Origin: Flabesymbios commensalis
Lineage: Eukaryota; Annelida; Polychaeta; Terebellida; Flabelligeridae
Direction: 5' to 3'
Assembly (NCBI GenBank): GCA_964017125.1
Contig: OZ024902.1
Location: 100,780,796-100,844,795, forward strand
Length of the DNA stretch: 64,000 nucleotides
The translations under genes and the position numbers were made by a program. Below are positions 53,641 through 64,000 of the stretch, piece by piece. Position 1 is the stretch's first letter. Each line of letters begins with the position of its first letter. A model generated the notes under the pieces. That model did no database searches. It saw only the letters and a list, made by a program, of their open reading frames with translations, and was not told the DNA's origin.

Positions 53641-54339
53641 TTGAGTAGGCCTATCAACGCCTTTAAGGCTTTATTCAATATTAGGCCTGCAGCATTTAAT
53701 CGTGTCTTAAAGACGTGCTCACTCGTCGGTATTCAGGGATACTCTCCTCATTCAAAGACATTCATTCCAGCACGTGACATTCCATCTGTGGGGCTCCAGA
53801 GGGGTATTCGCAAGTCCCGCCAACGCCTACATCATTATGATCTATCAAGGCCAAATACCGTGAAATTTGCATAACGAAATATTGTATATTGTTCATAAGT
53901 TAGACCATCTGGCATGTAGGGCCTAGGCTAATGCAATTCAGGACTTGAAACGGATTTTTATTTCAATGGGTTGATGGAAGTACCTAATTATGTCGTTATT
54001 AAAAAATAATACATATCAAATGGTCCAGCTTTTTAAACAATTGAATATTTTTTATGTAAATTTATCGGTAGTTAGCGGGTAACTCTAAAATAGTCTTTGC
54101 GAAAAATCATGAAGACCGTTTGAGAATTGACTGAGAAATCGGCAAGAAACATGCGATACAATTAAATGTGACGGCGAGTATATGTAATCAAAATGAACAC
54201 AAGTATTTTAGTGCTACTAACACATGGAAGAACAACATTATTTTATATTTACATTCAGTCTGATATCTTGACATTTATTTAATTTTTGACTTGTGGTGAT
54301 GAGTAAAGAAACACATTTGGGAAGACCTAAATGTCGTTA

Positions 54340-54800
54340 TTTGAACACCATTTAAATGTGGGATGTACATCACTGGATAAATCGTGCTGAATTGCTTCTA
54401 TATTTGAAGCTGCTTTGGTTAATGTGGCGTGGTCAGTATACATAACTTCGCTACAACTTTTGAAGTAGAGGGGGAGGTCATTCATATCAACAAGAAATAG
54501 AAGAGGAACCTAGTAATGATCCTTGTGGAACACCGCATGTTATTTTGTGTGGAAATGAAGCAGTTTTTTAATGTAGGACTTCAATTATATAATTTAAGTT
54601 TCTGAAGCAAAAGTGAGTGATTTACAAGGTCAAAGGCCTCACTAAGATCAAGCTGTAATAATCCAAAATAAGCCCCTGCTTCAAGAGCTTGGTAGATTTG
54701 CTCTGATAAAGTTATAAGAGCAGTTTGGCATTATTGATGTCTGCGAAATCCAAACTGGCTGGATAAATATGTAAAAAAATGCCGTCATACATCCTGCTAT
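54340..54800 (-). mobile_element. LINE reverse transcriptase fragment, degraded
   Basis: The minus strand shows EAFDLVNHSLLLQKLKLYN, CGVPQGSLLG and NDLPLYFKSCSEVMYTDHA, the ordered RT boxes of a non-LTR element with several breaks. Different sequence from the fragment at 52590-53640. Confidence 0.75.
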
Positions 54801-56127
54801 ACATAAGCCTAAGTCTTCTGGAAAATTGGAACATCACACCTTATATCTTCGCAGGTTATAACAGATACTTTTTCTTTAGATCATGTAATGATAATAATGT
54901 TATGAAAATGATACACATCGCCATAATGTTCAATGTACATGGCCATAGATACTGATGATTGCTGAGAATTTTCTGGACTATGATGAATCAAGGACGTTCT
55001 TGGTTGATTATGGCGCACTGGTATGAAGAAAAAGAACAATGCAGATTCTCTTTAGTTTATGGAGTATGCACAAGTTCGGAGAGGGAGTATTTATGGATCG
55101 TTCAACCGGGCAAATATACCTACAGTGGAATGAGGGCGACAAGATGGTGAATACAGCACCGCCTTGAAATGATGTACGCCAACCGTAGGTCACCCTCAGA
55201 CAGCTTGCGAAGGCTAGCTGGGTAGTAAGTTCTATGTATACGCAATTGCCAGCTTTAAATGACCACACTTTTAAAAATAGAGCTGTTATAATGTAGGGCC
55301 TACATTGGTTGCATAATTTAAGATTTGATCAACCCGCACCTTCAACCAGTTTCAATCAATATTTTTATTGTGAAGACCAGATTGAATGCCATTAAAAACG
55401 CATCGGACAAGCAAAAAATGGGTTCAAAATACAGTTTGGGTTAAAATCCTTAATTTTAGTGTAATTTTGCAAAATATTTTGTCAAATAAGTTTTGTCGAA
55501 AGGTTTGTGTTAGGTAGGGAGTTCTCCAGTCCCTCGGGGTATTTATATAAATCTATGTCTCACTTTATGGGGTTTATAATTGGCTCTAGGCCTATGGGTC
55601 TAATGGCAGACTGGAGTCAAGGCTAGTATTACTGTTAGGCTAGTCTCAGGGGGTATGTATGATTAGCGAGGGAGACCTATAAAGTGAGAGAGGATCAATA
55701 AGAGGCCAAATGTGTGGATATATGAGGCAGCAATTTATCACTAAAAAAACAAATATTTTTTATAAACATCATAATACACATATAACTGTATCAAAACTGA
55801 CTAAAATTATTGAAACGAAGTAGAAAATGAACGATAACAACAACGAGGGAGCTAGGAGTGTCGAAATATCACACATTTAATGGCTGACTCAACTCAAGCT
55901 GTCGTGATGTGGACTGGAATTGAAGATCAAACTCAAATCAAATACTCGTTGTATATGGTTGGCGTGAAAATCGTTTAAAGGGACTGGCCCAGGCTGAAAT
56001 CATAAAAAAATCGGTGATTTTATTTTGGCTTCTTAATATGACCATATGATGTAAACATGTCCATAGACTAGAACTTCAAAAGTTTTTTTTAATTTTTGTG
56101 CTGCGCATTCACCAGTTAGGCTAGATA
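54801..56127. other. Unannotated stretch upstream of SMC2
   Basis: 54950-55230 has a less AT-rich patch that translates in pieces (FLVDYGALV; GVFMDRSTGQIYLQWNEGDK) with stops between. It may be an old coding or element fragment, but I cannot name it. The rest shows nothing. Confidence 0.35.
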
Positions 56128-56216
56128 TAGAGACGAAATTCCTGATTTTTAATTTTTGACAACCATGTCAAAAATTAGAACTACGGGAATTTCGTCTCTG
56201 CGCTGTAAGGGTGAGT
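56128..56216. repeat. Hairpin MITE related to the TTAA family
   Basis: The arms GAGACGAAATTCCTGATTTT and GGGAATTTCGTCTC pair around TTTTTGACAACCATGTCAAA. The right end GCGCTGTAAGGGT matches the MITE at 11847-11941, so this is a related fold-back with different arms. Confidence 0.65.
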
Positions 56217-56649
56217 ATAAAAAAAATAAAACTTTACATAACTTTCATTCTGAATGTCTTCAATGACAAAGTGTGGGAATTGTGGTATCAAAGTTGTTTA
56301 TAACTATACAAATTAGAATTATATTATTACATGGAGTCGAAAAAAATTAACTTGTGAGAGAAACCCCAACCGTTCTTTTGACCTCATAAGTCCTTCATGC
56401 AACAAGGTAGGGTTTTTCTAACTTGCTATGATGGAAGCAGATGACCGATATACCAAATAAAGTCAACAGACATTAGCATGATCATAATCATACACATGTG
56501 GAGCAAACAGAAAAGTTACATTCTACGAACTTGGTGAATTTTTTAGCAAATATTGACTTTCAGCGCTCCAAGGGTGGGTGCATGTTTTCTAAAAAAATTA
56601 ATAACTTCACCTGTGCTTCGTTCTGAATATATTCAATGGAAAAATGTGG

Positions 56650-57540
56650 CATTACTGGAAAACCACCATTAAGGGCGTGCCACAAGGTTCAGTTCTTGGT
56701 CCAATTTTCTTTAATGTATTCATAAATGACATTTTCTACTTTATCAAACGAGCATGCCTCACAAATTAAGCAGATGACAACACTCTTTCTTTTGCACATC
56801 CGAATTTCCAAATTGTAAAAATATACATCGAAGCTGAGGCAGCAAAAGCTATATGGTAGTTTTCCATAAACTTAATGAAAGCCAATCCTGAAAAATATAA
56901 GTTGACATTTTTCAACTGTAAAGTTGAGTCCCCAGTGATACTAGACGGCTGTATAATTCAACCTGAAAAAGTAGTCAAACTTTTAAGCATTAATATTGAC
57001 GAAAATTTGAACTTTTCGATACACACAGAAGAAAACTGTAAGAAAGCTGGCAGATAGTTGAGCGCTTTGAGAACTCTTTTCCAGAGGCATTGAGAATAAC
57101 CAGAGACCTCAAAACTTTCAGAGATGGCATACGAGCTTATTTTTCCATTTAATTGAGAGCATAATTAGATGTAGGTCCCTCGAAAATGTGATATAGTAAT
57201 TTAACTAATAATAAATGGCAAATGTTTTTTACGCAACTTTTAGCCATATAATTTATTTTTTCATATACATTATAAGTTTTCTTATATATTCTGTAATCTA
57301 CTTTTATGTGCCAAAATGGTTTATGTAACTTTTAACCATATATGTTCTCATTTACATTATTTGTATTTTATAAGTATTTTTCTATATAATCCTTACTATT
57401 TTTTGTACATTTTATGTTAAATTCCTGCCAGCCAACCTGCTTGTTTTAGCTGTTATATTTTTTGTTTATTTTATATGTCGCTTGTAGGCCTACTAGCTCG
57501 TTAGAGTTAATCTTATATGTTTTACTACGTGCGACTTAAA
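56650..57540 (+). mobile_element. LINE reverse transcriptase fragment, degraded
   Basis: The plus strand reads [20 protein letters not shown], then ADDNTLSFAHPNFQIVK (the Tyr of YADD falls at a stop), and from 56875 MKANPEKYKLTFFNCKVESP, LLSINIDENLNFSIHTEENC. This is the RT palm of a non-LTR element. An AT-rich 3' region runs to about 57540 and ends in a TTATCT repeat. Confidence 0.82.
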
Positions 57541-57811
57541 ATAAAACTTATCTTATCTTACTGTTTCCAAAATTTGTACAAATATCCTCTGGATGTTTCT
57601 TAATGCTCCATCCCAAAGTCAGCCAAGTAAAATGTTATAATTTATTATATACCTCACCACCCCCCTCCCCCACATATTTTAAACTGCCAACAAGTTTTTT
57701 TTGTTATTTGGGATGTCCTTGGGACATTTGGATGGGTGGCTTAGCATCATACAAAAAATTGCACGAGGCCTTATTTCGGTGGATAATGGTGCCCGACTAT
57801 GTTGTATACTT

Positions 57812-57972
57812 TAGATCTGGTAATATTCGTGAGGTTTTAATTTTCGCGAATTTCCCGAGGAGGACAAATTCGCGAATTCAAGAATCCTGCAAAAATTATT
57901 ATTATAAAAGCGCAAATCAAGAAAAATAAAAATTCGAAAATTCAAACCCGCGAAAATTACTAGATCTACAGT
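57812..57972. mobile_element. Second copy of the TCTGGTAATTTTCGCG MITE
   Basis: AGATCTGGTAATATTCGTGA at the left; GCGAAAATTACTAGATCTAC AG inverted at the right. The inside matches the copy at 38745-38945 in inverted orientation (AAATTCGCGAATTCAAGAAT). Confidence 0.75.
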
Positions 57973-58014
57973 AGTTAATTGCATTTTGGATCGTATTTTA
58001 CAGTAATTTAATAA

Positions 58015-58330
58015 TAAAATGTTCTTATATAGTGCAGTTCCAGTCCGTGGGTCTGCTCAATGCGCTTCACATATACTAAAAGTTTATTAAAAGTTTTAAA
58101 TCAAGTAAGGCATGTTTAAAAGTCAAATGCCTGTATGAAAAGATAGGTTTTCAGGTTTTGTTTGAAAGTGTAGGACTTGAAATGATATAAGGGGGCAGAT
58201 TGTTTCATAATATGGGACCAGCTATATTTTGTCCAGAGACTACCTTTGTAGTCTATGGTTTTATCAAAGTAACCTATAACTGACACACGCCAGTAATCAG
58301 GTAGGCCTACCGGTAGTGCAGTATACCAGC
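58015..58330 (-). mobile_element. L2/CR1-type LINE 3' end fragment
   Basis: The minus strand carries the same 3' region as the copy at 12690-13332: FKQNLKTYLF coding, then GGACTGGAACTGCACTATAT and AAGAACATTTTATTATT. Only the last ~300 bp remain. Confidence 0.75.
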
Positions 58331-58429
58331 GTGCGAGTCAGTTGACTGTATGTATTACTTTTATTTTTGTTAGTGTGTCATTTCTTCACATTTATAACAT
58401 ATATTTGTTTAGTGTTACCCCAGCAGGCA

Positions 58430-58750
58430 CAACGGCGTAGTTTCAACGTTGAAACGACGTTGAAAAATGGCAAAATAACGTCTGAACGACGTTGAAAAAA
58501 AGGTTTCATATGAAAATTGTTCCAACGTCATAATTTCAACGTGATTTCAACGCAATTTCAACCTGATTTCAACATCATTTCAAGCATGACGTCGATACGA
58601 CGTTGTCCAGACATAATGATGTCATTTTTTCTTGTTAAAACGACTTCGAAAATAAGACGTTGAGGCAAAGCTATATTGAGGTTAGCCGACGTTGCAACGA
58701 GATTTCAACCTTATATCCACGTTGAAACGACGTTGTGTGCCCACTGGGAC
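58430..58750. mobile_element. MITE rich in AACGTTGAAACGACGTT
   Basis: Begins CCCAGCAGGCACAACGGCGT and ends inverted ACGTTGTGTGCCCACTGGG. The body is made of diverged TTTCAACGT/ACGTTGAAA units in both orientations. No coding capacity. Similar CCCAGTGGGCACACAACGTC-ended elements are common in aquatic animal genomes (from memory). Confidence 0.75.
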
Positions 58751-59034
58751 GGTAATTAAAAGGTGTAGGCCTATGATTCTTCTAGAGTTTATAGTGAAGA
58801 TTTTTTTATATTATTTTTTCAATTTAGACTACATTATAAAATACATTAGGCTATAAATATATATATTATACATATATTTTTTAAATTTTAGTTTGTTTAA
58901 TCATGTGGGCCATTGCTATGCGCCATTGGTAATGTTAGATAGGCCTATACGCGATGAACGTCAGCGGCAAAGTGATTACACAGTTGGAGTCAAACGACAT
59001 TAGTGTTGAGTCAGTGTTCACTAGTCCGTAATAA

Positions 59035-60205
59035 CGGGTATCTCGAAAACCCCTTCGACCCCCTCAACCCTCGACCTACGACCCTCGACCCACGACCCTC
59101 GACTTATTTAAAAAAAAGTTTTTGTTTGTTTATATAATTATAACTTTTGTATAATAATACCATTCGGGAAACTCATATAGGCCTACTGTGATGCTAACCT
59201 GGCTATCAAGTGATGTTGGCTGACCGTCTGCTACGCTGGTCCAGCATTCACCCGACGTTGGTTTAATGTATCTTGTTTAGCATACTGGGTGGCCATGGAT
59301 TGGCGCGATAAGATATGCATATGGCACTGATTTTTGGTCAATAAAGGCTCAGATCAGTACGCGTCGCCAGATACAGGCCGAGCCGAAGGCGAGTGCCTGT
59401 ATCGGCGACAAGTGAGCCTTTATCGACCAAAAAGCAGTGCCATATGCATTTTATCGTACGACCACCCACATATTTAACTGATAATTATAATATTTAGACT
59501 ACAATATGCGTCAGAATAACGTAAATAATTCGCAACCGGAGCACAAGTTTTGGTCGATACAGGAAGTTATCAGCACAAGTCTTGTGGTCGATAACACCTG
59601 TGGGAGTACGATAATACACAATAAAACTATATAATAGTTTTATAAATACACATAGACCTACAGCTGGCCAAACACATTTTAATGTTGGGTCACTGTTTAC
59701 GACGCTTGCCTAACTTTAATCCAAGCATGGGATTGAATGCCTCTTGTTTTTTGGTGCGTAAAAAACACTTGCCAGTCATATCACCCGCATATCATTTGCC
59801 AGCTTCATCCAGTCACACGCATTGGCACCTGCATCGCAAGTGGTGTGCAGGCGTTACTGAGCTTGGGCCAGCATGAATCCAACATTGGTTCAATGCTTCG
59901 TGCTTGCTGTGATTAGCTATCATTGGACTGGAACAATGTTGGACCAGCGTTAATGTAGGACAGTGGAGGGACTCAGATGGCAGTATATACGCCTAATCAA
60001 GTGCCAGCATAATTATATTGCGTATCGTGCCTCTCCTCAAAATATACATGAGGCGTTCAGCTAATGTCGTCGCAGACATTGATCTGATATTGTTTCCCGA
60101 ATTTTATAAACAGACTAGCAAAAAAAAAAAATCAAGTCGAGGGTCGAGGGTCGTGGGTCGAGGGTCGTGGGGCGAGGGGGTCGAGGGTTTTTTCGAGATA
60201 TCCCG
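59035..60205. mobile_element. 1.17 kb element with GACCCTCG-rich terminal inverted repeats
   Basis: Flanked by TAATAA at 59029-59034 and 60206-60211. The left TIR begins CGGGTATCTCGAAAACCCCT and the right TIR, inverted, CGGGATATCTCGAAAAAACC. Both then run into (TCGACCC(C/A)CGACCCTCGAC)-type repeats for about 80 bp and an A/T run. The inside holds a 150 bp hairpin and a copy of the AACATTGG repeat. No transposase. Either TAA (Harbinger-like) or a longer target is possible. Confidence 0.75.
59308..59457. repeat. 150 bp hairpin inside the 1.17 kb element
   Basis: GCGATAAGATATGCATATGG, CACTGATTTTTGGTCAATAA and AGGCTCA fold onto TGAGCCTTTATCGACCAAAA, AGCAGTGCCATATGCATTTT and ATCG, with an inner stem CGCCAGATACAGGC/GCCTGTATCGGCG. 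About 65 bp per arm with few mismatches. Confidence 0.8.
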
Positions 60206-61147
60206 TAATAACTCTGTGTGCGATAAACGATGAGTGAAAGCGTCATTTCGGAGTGTTCACTCCCATGTCTTCTTGGGTTTAGATGAGAACACAACGCAAG
60301 TAAAATACGAATTCATAAGATTTCTTAGATATAAAGTGGGACGTTTCTTCGGTGCTAGCAGCTACAGAATTTATTTTATATTAATGATGCAATTAAAATA
60401 TATTTTTTAGTAAAGATAAATTTTCTTCGCCGCGTCAATGACTGAACTAATGAATAAAAATAATATATAAGCGTAGATCAAGACGTTCCGCTCGACGGGC
60501 GATAATACATGTAATAAAGAAATAAAGTGAGTATGAAACGCCGACGGGCTCAGAATTAAGTATACATTTTGCTGCAGATTTTAGTCGGCAAAAGCTCACA
60601 ATTCACAACATATTATTTATTATAAACACAAATATTTTTACTGACATAGGGCCTACTCACAAAGTCTGGTTTGATATCTACTATTTTTTTATATTATAGG
60701 TTTATATCATGCCAAACGATTTTTACCCCTCAGCCATTAAGTCTATATGACTATGAGGGATTCTATAATTTTAAGCCCCTGCACTGTCCGCACCTTGTAA
60801 TATTTATTATTGAATATTTTGATTTAATTTGATTACATAAATTCAATGAATGACCTTTATTTCACAACATAGCGATATTACAACTCAAAAAATTCTAACA
60901 TAAATGTGCTTTTTGAAAGAAATATTATGTAAATTCAGCCAATTTTAGCCAAAAAGCCTTGTCTCACATTCTAAATCCGACATAAACAGGCGATTTATTC
61001 TAGACTTCCTGTATTATATATTATATTTGTTTCTGATATAATGTTAGTTGAAAACATTATCTATAAGTTAATATACAAGTTTTTTTAAATAATTTTATTA
61101 TTTTACCACTTTTTATGCAATTTATGTCTGTCCCACGTTGCAGCGAC

Positions 61148-62002
61148 TCTCCATAACGCTTACAGTTTTCAAGTAATTACTATACTTTTTCTGACCAAAA
61201 TATCACTTGTCTGGTGCAAAACGGTTGCGCGAGACCTTCATGTAGTGAATCGTGAAAAAAAAGTATAATAAATGTGTGTTTTTTTAGAAATAATGTAAGG
61301 TTTATGCAAGTCTTCGGGTGAGTATTTTAATTCAGCGTCTCTCCATAACGCAATCTTTTTACCCATAGATACTGCAATTAAACCTTTAAGCACCCTACAA
61401 CCTCCAAGCCTACTACAACCTCATCTGAAAAAAACAAAAATAATCATAGTATAGCATAATACATAGATGCTATGCACGATTTAGTAAAAAAAAACCTCTC
61501 TCCATAACGCATTTTTTCAGTCTCTCCATAACAGAAATAAAAACGTTATGGAGAGAAAAAGTAGTCACAAATTACCTTTTTACTCATTTAAAAAAAGCTA
61601 TAAACCTTTATGAATTTGGTATTTGAGCCAACAAATGACACTTGTTGAAATAGTAACTTTTCTTTTTGTCTTTTAAATTGTGTTGGCATCGATATTTAGT
61701 ATTTGTTTATTGTCACTCCATAACAGAAATAATTGTCGTTATGGAGAGACAATGTTCGTTATTATTACTCTCCATAACGACAATAATCATAATGGAGAGT
61801 AATACTTATTTTATTATTTAAGGGTTATTGTCATAAAGTGATTTTTTCTAAATTAAGTGATCAACATTATAATAGCCATGTTCAACTACTTGTTAAATAT
61901 GGTATACTTTTGTAGAAGGGTCACTGAGAAAATTTAAGTTTGAAGATTATATCGTAACATAAATTGGTCTCTCCATAACGGTAAATTAGTCTCTCCATAA
62001 CG
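61148..62002. repeat. Cluster of the 11-mer TCTCCATAACG, both orientations
   Basis: Exact copies at 61148-61158, 61340-61350, 61499-61509, 61769-61779, 61970-61980 and 61992-62002, inverted at 61544-61554 and 61737-61747. Near copies at 61523, about 61714 and about 61792. The surroundings are AT-rich without genes. Inverted pairs (61523/61544, 61714/61737) can form hairpins. Confidence 0.9.
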
Positions 62003-62129
62003 GTAAGAAAAATTTATATTGATAAAAATAAGCATTTAAAATTGAAATTAAGCTCTGCTGACAACGCTATGTCAGAAATTCAGCTCTTACTAAAAAGTTA
62101 ACCGATAAATTTTGTTTATTTTTTACAAG

Positions 62130-62730
62130 CATGACCTATGTGCCTGGGCAATTCATCCCATATATTTTTTCTTGGCATCAAGCCATAAGCGGCCTTTTTC
62201 CAAGATGGCCGCCTAAAAAGCTTGTGGGCACCATTACTTATGAACCATTGGTTGGATTGTATTCAAATTTAGTATGGTTTTGTCTAGGTACTTCTGATGA
62301 TCTGATTAACTTTTGGGAAGAATCCATTTTAAACAAAATGGCTCCCGCAGCCATTAAAAAAAAGATGGCCGCCTAAAAAGCTTGTGGGCACGATAACTTA
62401 TTAACCGCTGCTTGGATTGCATTCAAATTTGGTATGGTTGTTTTCTAGGTACTTCTGATGATCTGATCACCTTTTGGGATGAATCAATTAAAAAAAAATG
62501 GCTGCCGCAACCATTTAAAAAAAGATGGCGGCCTAAAAAGCTTGTGGGCACAATAACTTATGAACCGTTGCTTGGATTACATTCAAATTTGGTATGGTTG
62601 TTCTCTAGGTATGTCTGATGATCTGATTAACTTTTGGGATGAATCCATTATTTCTCAATATTTCTTGATATTGATGGACAAAGCCTACGGCTGAGGGGTC
62701 TTGCCATCAACTGATGGCTATTTTTCCCTT
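62130..62730 (+). mobile_element. VNTR-bearing MITE, copy with three internal modules
   Basis: CTGGGCAATTCATCCCATAT, GCCATAAGCGG, then three ~160 bp modules beginning AAGATGGC(C/G)GCCTAAAAAG (about 62203, 62363, 62523), each with CTTGTGGGCAC, GAACC.TTG.TTGGATT and TCTGATGATCTGATTA. It ends GATATTGATGGACAAAG and CCATCAACTGATGG. Open frames here follow the repeat and are not genes. Confidence 0.8.
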
Positions 62731-64000
62731 AATCATTTCAATTAGTTAGTATCACAAATTTATAGCTAAATCCTACACAGAAATTTCGTCACTACCGTAA
62801 ATTTAGCTGACTGTCAGTGAAAGAGCCATGAGAGGACTGTTGCTTAGGCTGGCTAAATCCAAGATGGTATGGCTAGGCTATTGACAGTACGTAGAGCTAG
62901 GCTATGGAATTTCCAATTAGATTAGACTAGACACCCGATCCTGGAAATCTTTGATTTTTTTGAAATTTGTCGTAGGACCCTATATATCAGGTCAAACTAT
63001 TTTTGCTCAGAATCAGTGAATTTGTGTCACAAATAGATAAAAATCCAAAATGGTCGTCATGATATTTCTAAATAGACCTGCAGCAGCCCCAAGAAGTGTA
63101 TTTTGGAGTCCACCTAATGTTTTTTTGTGGTTTTTACACCTACAGTATATATAGATCACAAATCCGAGTGATGCCCACCTGGCATCCTTGAGCATTTTTT
63201 TTAATTGACGTTTATGCGAATGAGGTGTCGCCAATGTTGAAAAATCTAGTTTTCTGCATAGCTTTGTAATCATTCACTGAAAATCTTCGCTTGATATCTC
63301 CTTTGCCATGTTTTCTGGGTCAGAGAACACGATGACATGATGCAAAATAGCTAAAAAATATGAATCCATGTATTTGCATGCAAATTAGCTATCCAATTTC
63401 CGAAGAAAACAGGCGCCCGCGATTAAACAGACATGATTATGAACTTTTCAGGGTCGATTGTGACTTATTTACACTTTGCTTTCACAGTCAGGGTGTGTTC
63501 CAAGATAATATTAACAGAAAAAAAAAAAAGTTTTATTCCAGTTTTACTAACAACTTTCTGATTATTGGGATTAGCAAATGATATTCAATGTATCCAACGT
63601 GCATATTTAGTCAAAATGGACTAAATCAGTTCTAGCTTGTTGGCACTGCATGATACAACTATATACAATTCTTAGTACTGATTAACTAGTACAAAATTAC
63701 TAAAAACGAAAGTGGGTATGCTAGGCAGCTCTCTGCGTTTAGTGCTAGTACCATGATATGTACTAATTAATTATACACAAACTGACATATACTTATTCTT
63801 CACCATCAATATCAGTAGCAGGCTGTGTAAATTTATTTCTACATATTTCTTGACATTGACAGTAGTAGAATGTTGTACAGGGTAACTTGGCTGCTGAGCA
63901 TCTACATTAGACATGGCTTTGCAGAAGAAAATCCACATTTAATTAATTCTAAAACCATGGGGGTGCGAGAGGAACATTTTTATGTGGGACAGTGATTTTG
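62731..64000. other. Unannotated right end
   Basis: AT-rich, no gene, RNA or repeat recognised. Confidence 0.4.

Noticed and set aside
58300-58340. GTATACCAGCGTGCGAGTCA as a solo MULE end
   Set aside because: It resembles the TIR of the intron 1 MULE but the match is too short, with no target duplication, to call.

Overview
The window is intron-rich, AT-rich animal DNA. It holds one recognisable host gene: the first 19 coding exons of SMC2, the condensin ATPase subunit, on the minus strand from the ATG at 52325 down to 4946. The rest of the gene lies beyond the left edge. The 19 exons join in phase with no internal stop and give 865 residues that align with vertebrate SMC2 from the first Met, through the N-terminal ATPase head, the outgoing coiled coil and the hinge, into the returning coil. 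The C-terminal coil and head (signature motif, Walker B) are missing because the window ends. Large introns, L2/CR1-type LINE ends, ZSWIM-type MULE and piggyBac elements, and 'CCATTTTGAAT' satellites suggest a marine invertebrate, possibly a deuterostome; the species is an inference I cannot fix.

Layout. 1-4945: intron 19, with a ~145 bp satellite, an inverted repeat, and a cluster of the 11-mer GTCGTACGGAC. 4946-14696: exons 19-17 with introns holding a 319 bp duplication, a TTCGGAC-type minisatellite, a TTAA hairpin MITE, a MITE with an internal VNTR and an L2-like LINE 3' end. 14697-17401: intron 16, most of which is a 22-copy 79 bp tandem array. 17402-30235: exons 16-7 with several satellite blocks. 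30236-36093: intron 6, almost filled by a 4.9 kb piggyBac element with TTAA target duplications and perfect 16 bp TIRs. 36094-46125: exons 6-2, with a hAT-type element, a 12-unit satellite and short tandem arrays. 46126-52157: intron 1, with a 3.95 kb MULE carrying 9 bp target duplications. 52158-52325: exon 1. Upstream of the gene (52326-64000) lie three LINE reverse-transcriptase fragments, several MITEs, a 1.17 kb element with GACCCTCG-rich TIRs, an 11-mer cluster of TCTCCATAACG, and a second, longer copy of the VNTR MITE. I see no second host gene.

The observation I rate highest: the 79 bp array in intron 16 is made from the SMC2 exon 16/intron 16 junction itself. Each unit carries the last 34 nt of the coding exon, the 5' splice site and 45 nt of intron. 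The gene therefore presents 22 near-identical donor sites in a row, of which only the first keeps the reading frame; using any later one adds a stop codon at once. The coding copy is the terminal unit of the array and shares a diagnostic variant with an internal unit, as expected if exon and satellite exchange sequence. Two separate AT-rich blocks peppered with an 11-mer in both orientations (1804-3639 and 61148-62002) form a second theme, probably transposon-related.
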